A DNA stretch of 14,819 nucleotides from Planctomycetota bacterium. Its GTDB lineage: Bacteria; Planctomycetota; Planctomycetia; Planctomycetales; Planctomycetaceae. Positions 7,167 through 14,066 of the stretch are shown here, one piece after another. The stretch covers positions 1 to 14,819 of the forward strand of contig JAEZFD010000032.1 in assembly GCA_023417655.1 (NCBI GenBank), read 5' to 3'. The notes beneath the pieces were generated by a model. The model ran no database searches. It saw only the letters and a list, made by a program, of their open reading frames with translations, and was not told the origin of the DNA. Made by a program: the position numbers and the translations under genes. Numbering within the stretch: the stretch's first letter is position 1; every line of letters begins with the position of its first letter.

Positions 7167-8282
7167 ATGAAACTCACAGTTCCCCGACAGGTTTTGCAAG
7201 CGGCTTTCTCCATTGTGAGTGGAGTTGTTCCTCAACGTTCTCCCAAGGAAATCCTGCGTCACATCAAACTCACCCTGGCAGATGGCAAAGTCACGCTGCT
7301 GGGAACCGACGAGGAAGTCGGCGTCCGGTACGAGCTGAATGACGTTCAGACAGATTCCGCTGGTGAGATCCTGCTCCCGACTCAGCGCCTGACCGCCATC
7401 TTGCGGGAAGTGCAGGACGAACTGATTCATATCGAAGTTCGGGATGACGCATTGTGGGTGAGAACGTCCCAGAGCGAATTCCGTCTGAGCGTTGAAGATC
7501 CTGCCCAATTTCCGCAGGTCGCAAAATTCGAAGATCAGGACTATTACGTCGTCAGTGGCAAGGCCTTTCGGCAGGCCATCCAGCGAACCATCTTTGCGAC
7601 GGACACCGAGAGCACCCGTTACGCTCTGGGAGGCCTCCTCCTCGAGTTGGATGCCGAGCACCTGACCTTGGCAGCGACTGACGGTCGGCGGCTCGCAGTG
7701 GTCCGCACAGGATGTCGTGCCCAGGGGAGCGTTGGTGAGGAAGTTGGCCGTCCGGTTGTGCCGGCAAAAGCGATGTCGCTGATTGACAGATCAATCAATG
7801 ATGATGATCAGGAAGTCCTGCTGGCGATTCACCCGCACCACGTGCTGGTGCAGTGCGGTCCGTCCACGATCTACTCCCGGCTCGTCGAAGGACGGTTCCC
7901 GAAGTATCAGGACGTGATTCCCGATGAGAGTCCTGTCAAAATCGAACTCGTCGCCGGTCCATTCCTGTCGGCAGTCCGGCAGGCAATGATCGTGACAAAC
8001 GATGAGAGCCGCGGGGTCGACTTCACGTTCCAGAACGGATCTGTCCTGCTGACAAGCGTGGGACAGGACATCGGAACATCCCGAATCGAATTGCCGATCA
8101 GTTACTCCGGCGACGCATTGAAGGTCACCTTCGATCCGCGGTTCATTCAGGAGTTCCTGCGAGTTCTCGATTCCGCAGGAGCTGTCACGTTGAAACTGAT
8201 CGACAGCAACAGCGCCGCCGTTTTCTCGGTCGATGAGAGTTACACCTATGTGGTCATGCCACTTTCTCGCGATGATCGCTAA
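7167..8282 (+). CDS. dnaN: DNA polymerase III beta subunit (sliding clamp)
   Basis: DnaN forms a ring dimer that tethers DNA polymerase III and other replication and repair enzymes to DNA. The 371-residue length is typical. The three clamp-fold domains are visible in order: residues about 1-120 (opening MKLTVPRQVLQAAFSIVSGVVPQRSP), about 125-250 with TDGRRLA at 171-177, and about 253-371. EGRFPKYQDVIP (241-252) and the C-terminal YVVMPLSR are hallmark segments lining the hydrophobic partner-binding pocket. The C-terminus ends MPLSRDDR, slightly longer than the E. coli type that ends MPMRL. ATG 7167 fits the family start; no strong Shine-Dalgarno precedes it. The stop overlaps the next start (TAATG, one shared base), indicating translational coupling with dciA. 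No dnaA gene precedes it in the window. Confidence 0.97.
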   Translation: MKLTVPRQVLQAAFSIVSGVVPQRSPKEILRHIKLTLADGKVTLLGTDEEVGVRYELNDVQTDSAGEILLPTQRLTAILREVQDELIHIEVRDDALWVRTSQSEFRLSVEDPAQFPQVAKFEDQDYYVVSGKAFRQAIQRTIFATDTESTRYALGGLLLELDAEHLTLAATDGRRLAVVRTGCRAQGSVGEEVGRPVVPAKAMSLIDRSINDDDQEVLLAIHPHHVLVQCGPSTIYSRLVEGRFPKYQDVIPDESPVKIELVAGPFLSAVRQAMIVTNDESRGVDFTFQNGSVLLTSVGQDIGTSRIELPISYSGDALKVTFDPRFIQEFLRVLDSAGAVTLKLIDSNSAAVFSVDESYTYVVMPLSRDDR

Positions 8283-8632
8283 TGAGTAGCCAGCCAGACC
8301 AACGGAGTCGGCCGTACGATGTTACCGAGCCAGCTGGACTCGGGAACATCCTGTCGTCATTGTTCGCCATGCGGGGATATGGACGTCCCCAGGCGAACCG
8401 ACAACTGCAGGACATCTGGACGAAAGCCGTTGATCTCGAAGTTGCCTCTGTGACGAAGGTCCTCGGGTTAAAGAACGGGATCCTGCAGATCGGTGTCGGA
8501 AATTCCGCCCTTGCCAGCGAGCTGCGTTCCTTCCGTCGGGAGGAGCTGCTGGAGAAGGTCCGAAGAGAGGCCGGATCTATGGCGATCAAAGACATTAAAT
8601 TCCAGTTTCGCGGCGATCTGAAGCGTCGCTGA
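8282..8632 (+). CDS. dciA: DciA-type (DUF721) helicase-loading protein
   Basis: DciA proteins contain the DUF721 domain and help load or operate the replicative helicase DnaB in bacteria lacking DnaC/DnaI. The 116-residue product has a disordered, polar N-terminus (1-17) followed by the domain. Its features are a Leu/Trp segment (ANRQLQDIWTKAV), LKNGILQIGVGNSALASELRSFRREELLEKV, and the terminal strand IKDIKFQFRGD, matching the usual order of W..V, a beta strand followed by ALxxEL, then a helix and a final IxF(R/Q) strand. ATG 8282 overlaps the dnaN stop by one base, so the two are almost surely translated together. Position between dnaN and gyrB is the classic DUF721 location, except that recF is missing. 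The domain call is strong; the helicase role is from family knowledge. Confidence 0.85.
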   Translation: MSSQPDQRSRPYDVTEPAGLGNILSSLFAMRGYGRPQANRQLQDIWTKAVDLEVASVTKVLGLKNGILQIGVGNSALASELRSFRREELLEKVRREAGSMAIKDIKFQFRGDLKRR

Positions 8633-8749
8633 ATTTCTTTGTTGGGCTTTTCTCTCCGACCCACCCTCCTCGGGGCCGCTTCGAGTGCCCTTCCGAGGCA
8701 AAAACTGCTATCATGCGGAGGATTCAGGCCCCTCAGGCCGAACCCTCCT

Positions 8750-8827
8750 GCTCTCAGGTTCTCAATGCCGTAACTCAATATCGGCAGCACTTTTGTGCCT
8801 CCTGCCGCCATTGAGGCTTCTGAGAGC
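8750..8827 (+). promoter_or_regulatory. Nested hairpin in the gyrB leader
   Basis: A 78-nt fold is visible from base pairing. The outer stem is GCTCTCAG (8750-8757) with CTGAGAGC (8820-8827). It continues, across a small interior loop, with CTCAATG (8761-8767) and CATTGAG (8809-8815). Inside, CGGCA (8782-8786) pairs with TGCCG (8803-8807) and GCAC-TTTT-GTGC (8787-8798) caps it. It ends 64 nt before the gyrB ATG. No T-run follows, so a simple intrinsic terminator is less likely than a leader structure, RNA-processing site or DNA-level cruciform. Function is unknown. Confidence 0.55.
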
Positions 8828-8891
8828 GCCAGGGTTCGTCCGGAACTCCGGCGACGCGTGACCCATTCACGGAAGAAGCAGACGAAATACG

Positions 8892-11411
8892 ATGAGCGAA
8901 GACATCACCCCAAAATCGAAGTCCGATGAGTACGGTGCCGATCAGATTCAGCACCTCGAAGGCATCGAAGGAATTCGACATCGTCCGGCGATGTACATCG
9001 GAGGCACCGATCTGGCTGCGTTGCACCACCTGGTGTACGAAGTAACTGACAATGTGCTCGACGAGTTCGCCAACGGCTATGCGACGGTGATGAACGTCCA
9101 GATCAACGGTGATGGTTCCGTGACCGTCAGCGATGACGGACGAGGAATTCCCGTCGAGACGATGAAGGGCAAAGGGAAGTCCGCCCTGGAGGTCGTCCTC
9201 ACTGAAATCCACGCCGGAGGAAAGTTTGACCGCAAAGCTTATGCAGTCGGAACCGGGGGATTGCACGGCGTCGGGGTCACCGCTGTGAATGCTTGCAGTG
9301 AGTGGCTCGAAGTCGAAGTGAGCCGCGGAGGAAGTACCTGGCTGATGGGATTCGCCCGCGGCCGATTGGAGTCCCCGCTGACGCAAGGTGCTCCGACTGA
9401 GCTGACCGGAACCAAGATCACGTTCAAACCGGACGCCACGATCTTCCCGAATACGTCCTTCAGCTTTGACACGATTCACAAGCGTCTGCAGGACTGTGCG
9501 TTTCTCAACGCAGGGATCCGGATCAACATCACCGATGAGCGAACAGGGCAGTCGGATTCCTTCTGCTATGAAGACGGACTTGCTGAATTCGTAAAGTGGA
9601 TCAACCGGACGGAAACGCCGCTACACCCGGATGTGATTCGCATTAAAGGCCAGGTTGACACCGTCGTCGTCGACGTGGCGATGCAGTGGAACGAAGGTTA
9701 CTCCGAAGCGGTCCGCTGTTTTGCCAACGGGATTTCAAACTCGGAAGGGGGAACTCACCTTTCTGGTTTCAAAACCGCTCTGACGCGAACGCTGAACAAC
9801 TACGGAAAAGCCGCCAACCTGTTCAAAGACACTACGCTCTCCGGTGACGACTTCCGCGAAGGTCTCGCTGCCGTCGTGACGGTGCGAATTCCGAACCCGC
9901 AGTTCGAAGCTCAGACGAAAATCAAACTGGTGACCGCCGAAGTCGAAGGGGCGATGAACTCCGTCGTCGGCGATGCCCTGCAGAAATATCTCGAAGAGAA
10001 TCCAGCGATTGCGAAAGCGGTCTGCCAGAAGGGAATTCGTGCGGCCGAAGCTCGAGAAGCGGCCAAACGTGCCCGGGACATGGCTCGCAGTCAGAACAAG
10101 GTTTCTGGCGGCGGTCTTCCTGAGAAGCTGCGGGATTGCCGGAAACACGACCTCGCCATTTCCGAGCTCTACCTGGTGGAAGGGGACTCGGCCGGTGGAT
10201 CAGCCGACCAGGGCCGTGATTCCGCAACACAGGCGGTTCTGCCGCTCCGCGGAAAGATTTTGAACGTCGAGAAGGCACAGCTGATCAAGGTGCTGGCGAA
10301 CACCGAAGTAACAGCGTTGTTCAAAGCCATCGGAATCGCTCCCATGGCGGAAGAGGTCGACATCGCCAAGCGTCGTTATGGGAAGATCATTCTCATGACC
10401 GATGCCGACGTGGACGGTTCCCACATTCGAACCCTGCTGCTGACCTTCATTTTCCGTCACATGCGGGAGCTGCTAAAGCAGGGCTGCGTTTATGTCGCTC
10501 AGCCTCCGCTTTACCGGGTGATGTCCAAAGGGAAGCGAAACCAGAAGCCTCGATACGTCCAGACTCATCAGGAAATGATGGGAGAACTGCTGTCGCTCGG
10601 ACTGGAGTCGGCGGCCCTGATCCTTTCTCCCCGCGACAGTCTCGTGAAAGGCCAAGCGGAAGGAACCACGGTCAGGCGTGAGATTACAGGGGATCAACTC
10701 CGCGCTCTCGCGATGACGCTGAGCACCATCGAAGAGCCGCTGGAGGCACTGGAACGGCGTGGAATTTCCTTGCGTCGTCTGGCCACTGAACATGCGACTC
10801 CGGAAGGACTCCTGCCGCGTTATCGCACGCTCAAGGGGACGGAAGAACGGTGGTTCGCAACCCGGGAAGAGATGGACGCTTTCCTCCTTGCTCAGAGCCA
10901 TGTGGCAGCGACGGAAGTGAAGCCCGTCAGCGATGGAACCGAAGAGGCGCCTGCCGCTGAAACGGCTCCTGTCGACGCCATCCTGAAGGCCGACCTGTTT
11001 GAGGTGCGAACCATCAATCAGGTGTTAAAGACATTGCAGGATGAGTTCCAGCTGACAGTGAATGACTTGCTGGTCGCTCCAATCAAAAATGCGGAACAGG
11101 TTTATCCTTATGAGCTCGTCAGCGGCGATTTCAATCGCAAGTTACTGAGTCTGCGGGAACTGGTCGGAACGCTCCGTGATCTCGGTGGAAAAGGCCTCAT
11201 TCGCACCCGCTTTAAAGGGCTGGGTGAAATGAACCATGACGAGCTGGCAGAGACCGCGATGGAGCCACAGACACGGCTCCTGAAGAAGGTCACTCTCGAC
11301 GATGCGGCCGCCGCCGAAGAAATCTTCCGAGTCCTGATGGGTGACCACGTCGAACCTCGCCGTGAATTCATCGAAAAACACGCTCTCGACGTCAAAGACC
11401 TGGACGTCTGA
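8892..11411 (+). CDS. gyrB: DNA gyrase subunit B
   Basis: GyrB is the ATPase subunit of gyrase and, with GyrA, introduces negative supercoils. This 839-residue protein has the full order of domains. The GHKL ATPase contains E50 (general base) and N54 in VYEVTDNVLDEF, DDGRGIP (81-87) and the GGLHGVGVTAVNACS lid. The transducer domain follows. The TOPRIM domain has EGDSAGGS (E430) and TDADVDGSH (D504, D506, D508), and the C-terminal segment has RFKGLGEMNHDEL. An insert of about 140 residues lies between TOPRIM and the C-terminal segment (about 570-710), with an acidic, Ala/Pro-rich linker (VSDGTEEAPAAETAPVD). E. coli GyrB also has a large insert there, so this is the long class. The ATPase motif differs from the common EVVDNSIDEA. 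ATG 8892 fits the family start, although GGAAG lies 16 nt upstream, which is far. gyrA does not follow; the next gene is convergent. Confidence 0.97.
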   Translation: MSEDITPKSKSDEYGADQIQHLEGIEGIRHRPAMYIGGTDLAALHHLVYEVTDNVLDEFANGYATVMNVQINGDGSVTVSDDGRGIPVETMKGKGKSALEVVLTEIHAGGKFDRKAYAVGTGGLHGVGVTAVNACSEWLEVEVSRGGSTWLMGFARGRLESPLTQGAPTELTGTKITFKPDATIFPNTSFSFDTIHKRLQDCAFLNAGIRINITDERTGQSDSFCYEDGLAEFVKWINRTETPLHPDVIRIKGQVDTVVVDVAMQWNEGYSEAVRCFANGISNSEGGTHLSGFKTALTRTLNNYGKAANLFKDTTLSGDDFREGLAAVVTVRIPNPQFEAQTKIKLVTAEVEGAMNSVVGDALQKYLEENPAIAKAVCQKGIRAAEAREAAKRARDMARSQNKVSGGGLPEKLRDCRKHDLAISELYLVEGDSAGGSADQGRDSATQAVLPLRGKILNVEKAQLIKVLANTEVTALFKAIGIAPMAEEVDIAKRRYGKIILMTDADVDGSHIRTLLLTFIFRHMRELLKQGCVYVAQPPLYRVMSKGKRNQKPRYVQTHQEMMGELLSLGLESAALILSPRDSLVKGQAEGTTVRREITGDQLRALAMTLSTIEEPLEALERRGISLRRLATEHATPEGLLPRYRTLKGTEERWFATREEMDAFLLAQSHVAATEVKPVSDGTEEAPAAETAPVDAILKADLFEVRTINQVLKTLQDEFQLTVNDLLVAPIKNAEQVYPYELVSGDFNRKLLSLRELVGTLRDLGGKGLIRTRFKGLGEMNHDELAETAMEPQTRLLKKVTLDDAAAAEEIFRVLMGDHVEPRREFIEKHALDVKDLDV

Positions 11412-11440
11412 TCCAAGCCGGGACCTTGTCAATCTATGCA

Positions 11441-11480
11441 CCAGATCAATCATCTCAGCAGTAAGAGCTGATTGATCTGG
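11441..11480. terminator. Perfect 12-bp stem-loop between convergent genes
   Basis: CCAGATCAATCA (11441-11452) is the exact reverse complement of TGATTGATCTGG (11469-11480), and CTC/GAG (11454-11456, 11465-11467) extends the stem inward. It sits 29 nt after the gyrB stop and 20 nt before the end of the convergent DUF421 gene, the usual place for a shared bidirectional terminator. Neither strand has a T-run after the stem, so termination may be non-canonical or the structure may protect the RNA 3' end. Confidence 0.6.
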
Positions 11481-11500
11481 GCGAGCGATCCTTCGGGAGA

Positions 11501-12043
11501 TCAAGCCGGCTCGGTTGATGTCCCAGAGTCAGGTTTGATCGGAGGAAGTGGTTCACAGTTCAGGACGCTGATGTGACCATTGCCTTCCATATAGCTTTTC
11601 TTGATCGACTGCAGGTTATCAACTCCCTGCTGTCTCAAAAGACTATTCAACTCGTCGAGTGTGATCAGCTCTTTCGCTAAATGCTTCTCGACGATTTTCC
11701 CATTGTCGATGAGTAACAAGGGAGACCGTTCAATCCGGTGTCTGATCCCAGGGAAATAATACGAGAGCATATCCAACACATATTCCCAGCCGACGATGAC
11801 GATCACGATCCAGAGTCCGTCCGTGATGGATTCATAGTTGCGGATCATGGCGTTCTGAGCCGCGTTTGCGATGAGCAACAGCACAACCATATCTGCTGGG
11901 CCTAAGGTGCCAGTTTGACGGCGGAACAATCTCATCAGCACTAAGAGCGAGAGATAAATAATCGTCCCCCGGACAAACATTTCCAACGGCGACACGCTGG
12001 GAATAAAAAGTTCGGCCCAGTCGCTGAGTTTCGATCCCCACAT
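11501..12043 (-). CDS. DUF421 (YetF-like) membrane protein
   Basis: This 180-residue protein belongs to the DUF421/YetF family of unknown biochemical function. Three membrane segments are visible in the N-terminal half: about 20-40 (MFVRGTIIYLSLLVLMRLF), 50-67 (ADMVVLLLIANAAQNAM) and 74-97 (GLWIVIVIVGWEYVLDMLSYYF). The soluble domain follows with PLLLIDNGKIVEKHLAKELITLDELNSLLRQQGVDNLQSIKKSYMEGNGHISVL, a near-textbook match to the family: short strands, a helix with LLRQQG, then the final strand. A 15-residue Pro/Ser-rich tail completes it. The length is on the short side for YetF proteins but normal for single-domain DUF421 members. ATG 12043 is well supported by GGGAG 7-8 nt upstream on the minus strand. 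It stands alone, convergent with gyrB; in Bacillus, relatives relate to spore or membrane physiology, which need not apply here. Confidence 0.85.
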   Translation of the reverse strand: MWGSKLSDWAELFIPSVSPLEMFVRGTIIYLSLLVLMRLFRRQTGTLGPADMVVLLLIANAAQNAMIRNYESITDGLWIVIVIVGWEYVLDMLSYYFPGIRHRIERSPLLLIDNGKIVEKHLAKELITLDELNSLLRQQGVDNLQSIKKSYMEGNGHISVLNCEPLPPIKPDSGTSTEPA

Positions 12044-12719
12044 CGTTGATCTCCCATGGAATGATTTCCCGCACCACCAAAGGTCCGCACTTCCTGTTCC
12101 GATTCCGAATATTCCCTGCGGAAGAAAGAGTGATTAGTATTTCCGTTATAAGTCATTTTCTTGAAATGGCTTGAGGTGTTGTGACTCGAAGTGGATATCG
12201 AGTGACACACTCCGCTCTGGACGCCCTGGTGTCGGATACCTGATGTCGGGCGAAACGGGAGATCCGCATTTCGTCGTCGGGTGATCGATCATCATGAAGT
12301 TGGGACGACTGTTCTCATCCGAAGTAAAAATGGCTGGGCTTGTGGTCGGTTGGGGGACGCATTTCGGGAATGCGAGGGGGAATTACTTCGGCTTCAGATC
12401 CTCAGCAACATCTGCTTCCCGACCCTTGCCGACAATCGTGCCTTCTCCCGGAAGGCCAGGGACTTCTAGCTCGACACTCGATATTGAGTTCAGCTGCACC
12501 AGATTGTGCATGTTCCATCAGAGATGGGCGCCCACCTGAGTTGCCGCGTCGATTCGCCGGGCTCACTGTTACAGAAAATCTGCGAAAGAGTGAGAAGTCA
12601 TCAGGAGGCGATGCGCTTCAGGGTGGTTTTCACTCGAATGGAGACTGACCCGAATTCCCCCTGAACGCTATCATTCGACCGATTTGCATTGGTTCTCGCT
12701 TCGCTTAAGGACAAGGTTC
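12044..12719. other. 676-nt divergent intergenic region, no convincing gene
   Basis: The region lies between the minus-strand DUF421 gene and the plus-strand RraA-like gene. Overlapping plus-strand frames (12281-12648) have Ser/Arg/Pro-rich noise-like translations and are rejected. On the minus strand a 42-codon frame (12383-12511) reads with more natural codons and ends AEDLKPK; it could be a tiny gene or the 3' remnant of a lost one. A dyad at 12180-12209 (TGTG-ACTCGA ... TCGAGT-GA-CACA) and a hairpin near 12153-12169 (CATTT ... AAATG) are visible. Confidence 0.4.
12180..12209. promoter_or_regulatory. Dyad upstream of DUF421 gene, possible regulatory site
   Basis: ACTCGA (12184-12189) and TCGAGT (12198-12203) are exact reverse complements around an 8-nt centre. 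TGTG (12180-12183) and CACA (12206-12209) extend the symmetry with a 2-nt bulge. It lies 137 nt upstream of the DUF421 start and could be a regulator binding site or small hairpin. Nothing shows which gene it serves. Confidence 0.3.
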
Positions 12720-13358
12720 ATGACTCCTCAGGATCAGCTGTTGTACTCGGCGGTCGTCAGTGATGCGCTCGATTCTTTGGGATATCGAAACCAGTGTGCA
12801 GGGCAGGGACTCCGCTCCGTAACCGTCTCTCGCACCTTGATTGGTCGATGCCGGACGACACTCTGGGGCGATCTTTTCCATGCAGACCCTGAACCATACG
12901 CGAAGGAACTGCAGGCCGTTGATGCCTTGCAGTCAGGCGAAGTCGTCATCGCCGCTGCTCATGGTTCAATGCGATCAGGAATCTGGGGCGAACTGCTGAC
13001 GACTGCGGCAAAGAATCGAGGCTGCATCGGAGCCATTATCGATGGGGCCGTGCGGGACGTCAGCAAAATGCGTGCGTACGATTTCCCTGTTTACGCACTG
13101 GGAACCTGTCCGCTCGACAGCCAGCACCGGCAGCGTGTCTGCGATTATGACGTCCCTGTCGAGATCAAAGGAGTCACAGTGAACTCCGGTGATCTGGTTA
13201 TCGCAGATGAAGACGGAATCGTGTTCATCCCACAGGCAGTTGAAGCCGAAGTCCTCCGGATCGCGACCGAGAAGGTCCAGGCCGAAAATCAGGTCCGCGA
13301 TGCAATCCGTGCCGGCATGCTCGCCACGGAAGCCTATGCCCGCTTCGGCGTCCTCTAG
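12720..13358 (+). CDS. RraA-like / HMG-CHA aldolase-fold protein
   Basis: This 212-residue protein has the fold shared by RraA (RNase E inhibitor) and 4-hydroxy-4-methyl-2-oxoglutarate (HMG/CHA) aldolases, often mis-named dimethylmenaquinone methyltransferase. The family segments are visible: SDALDSLG (14-21), IAAAHGSMRSGIWGELLTTAAKNRGCIGAIIDGAVRD (77-113), YDFPVYALG (120-128) and GDLVIADEDGIVFIP (157-171). The substrate-site Arg-Asp is R112-D113. The position 21 residues before R112, normally Asp in both groups, is Glu (E91). ATG 12720 with TAAGGA 8 nt upstream is a good start; the frame is open to TTG 12684. It probably acts on a small oxo-acid in the cytoplasm, with a divalent metal, but no neighbour names a pathway. 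Telling RraA from aldolase is not possible by eye; aldolase-like or sugar-acid metabolism is my preference. Confidence 0.8.
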   Translation: MTPQDQLLYSAVVSDALDSLGYRNQCAGQGLRSVTVSRTLIGRCRTTLWGDLFHADPEPYAKELQAVDALQSGEVVIAAAHGSMRSGIWGELLTTAAKNRGCIGAIIDGAVRDVSKMRAYDFPVYALGTCPLDSQHRQRVCDYDVPVEIKGVTVNSGDLVIADEDGIVFIPQAVEAEVLRIATEKVQAENQVRDAIRAGMLATEAYARFGVL

Positions 13359-13372
13359 GGATATTCTTCCCT
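13357..13372 (+). terminator. Weak hairpin at the end of the RraA-like gene
   Basis: AGGGA (13357-13361) can pair with TCCCT (13368-13372) around a 6-nt loop, overlapping the stop codon. No T-run follows. It may contribute to ending the transcript before the separately promoted marR gene, but the stem is short. Confidence 0.25.
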
Positions 13373-13422
13373 TCTGAACCCTCAGACTCGACTCTTCCTC
13401 CGAGATAGATCACTCGACATCA

Positions 13423-13463
13423 AAATAGTTGACATGGAAATAGTTGATATGTAAACTAAATAG
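13423..13463 (+). promoter_or_regulatory. marR promoter with repeated operator-like sites
   Basis: TTGACA (13429-13434) and TAAACT (13452-13457) are spaced by 17 nt, a good sigma-70-type promoter. Two 14-nt direct repeats differing at one base overlap it: AAATAGTTGACATG (13423-13436) and AAATAGTTGATATG (13438-13451), with a 15-nt period. The second repeat continues into an imperfect 16-bp palindrome (13442-13457, 12 of 16 symmetric) covering the -10 box. This is the arrangement expected for autorepression by the MarR protein encoded just downstream. Confidence 0.55.
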
Positions 13464-13493
13464 TGTCGTCAGTCGTTGGAGGGAGATAAAAAG

Positions 13494-13973
13494 ATGTCCG
13501 AACTTCAGCAGGAACTCAAAAAGAAGCGGCCCTTCGAGCACCCGGAACAGGAGATGATGCTGAATCTGTCGCGTACCGCCGATCAGGTTCAGAATCGCTT
13601 CCTCCGACTCTTCCGGAAGTTCGAATTGACCCCATCGCAGTACAACGTTCTGCGAATCCTGCGAGGGGAGGGACGGCCTCTTCCCAGCCTGGAGATTGCA
13701 GAACGCATGATTCAGGAGACACCGGCGATCACCGGACTGATCGACCGCCTTGAGAAGTTAGGACTGGTGCAGCGGACACGCTGCGAAGAGGACCGCCGAG
13801 TTGTCTTTGTGAGCATTACCGACAAAGGGACCGAGTTGCTCAGCCAACTCGATACGCCGGTCGTCGAACTCCATCAGAGTCTGGTGAGTCACATGACCAA
13901 CGCAGAGATCACTCAATTAAACAAACTTCTTGTGAAAGCCCGGAAAGGAGTCGGGAAACTGCCGGAACAATAG
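13494..13973 (+). CDS. MarR-family transcriptional regulator
   Basis: This 159-residue protein is a MarR-type winged-helix regulator, a DNA-binding dimer that usually represses its own gene and a neighbour until a ligand or oxidant binds. The dimer helices are N-terminal (20-45) and C-terminal (about 120-155). The wHTH covers about 47-115: LTPSQYNVLRILRGEG, the helix-turn-helix LPSLEIAERMIQETPAITGLIDRLEKLGLV, and the wing RTRCEEDRRVVFVSIT with the conserved D100-R101-R102. There is no N-terminal OhrR-type sensing cysteine; the only Cys is C97 in the wing. ATG 13494 has GGAGGGA 9 nt upstream; an in-frame TTG at 13476 is unlikely. It is followed 93 nt later by the pirin gene, the likely co-regulated target, and preceded by a repeat-rich promoter. 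The inducing signal is unknown. Confidence 0.9.
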   Translation: MSELQQELKKKRPFEHPEQEMMLNLSRTADQVQNRFLRLFRKFELTPSQYNVLRILRGEGRPLPSLEIAERMIQETPAITGLIDRLEKLGLVQRTRCEEDRRVVFVSITDKGTELLSQLDTPVVELHQSLVSHMTNAEITQLNKLLVKARKGVGKLPEQ

Positions 13974-14016
13974 CGGGGCTGCTCACGATACCGATTGCGA
14001 CCAACGAATAGTTTTA

Positions 14017-14048
14017 TCACTGACAGTGAAAAGTGGGTGCATGCACCC
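14017..14048. promoter_or_regulatory. Two perfect palindromes in the pirin leader
   Basis: TCACTGACAGTGA (14017-14029, 6-bp arms around one base) and GGGTGCATGCACCC (14035-14048, a perfect 14-bp palindrome) lie 5 nt apart. They fall between the marR stop and the pirin ATG, just upstream of its ribosome site. Their size suits dimeric regulator binding. They do not share an obvious sequence with the marR promoter repeats, so they may serve another regulator or act as RNA hairpins. Confidence 0.45.
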
Positions 14049-14066
14049 TCAACAGGAGAGATTGTC

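Noticed and set aside
9735..10278. Sizeable minus-strand frames inside gyrB
   Set aside because: They are antisense shadows of the highly conserved GyrB coding sequence, produced by GC-rich codon bias.
12281..12648. Three overlapping plus-strand frames upstream of the RraA-like gene
   Set aside because: All have biased, domain-free translations and no ribosome sites, and they conflict with one another in frame.
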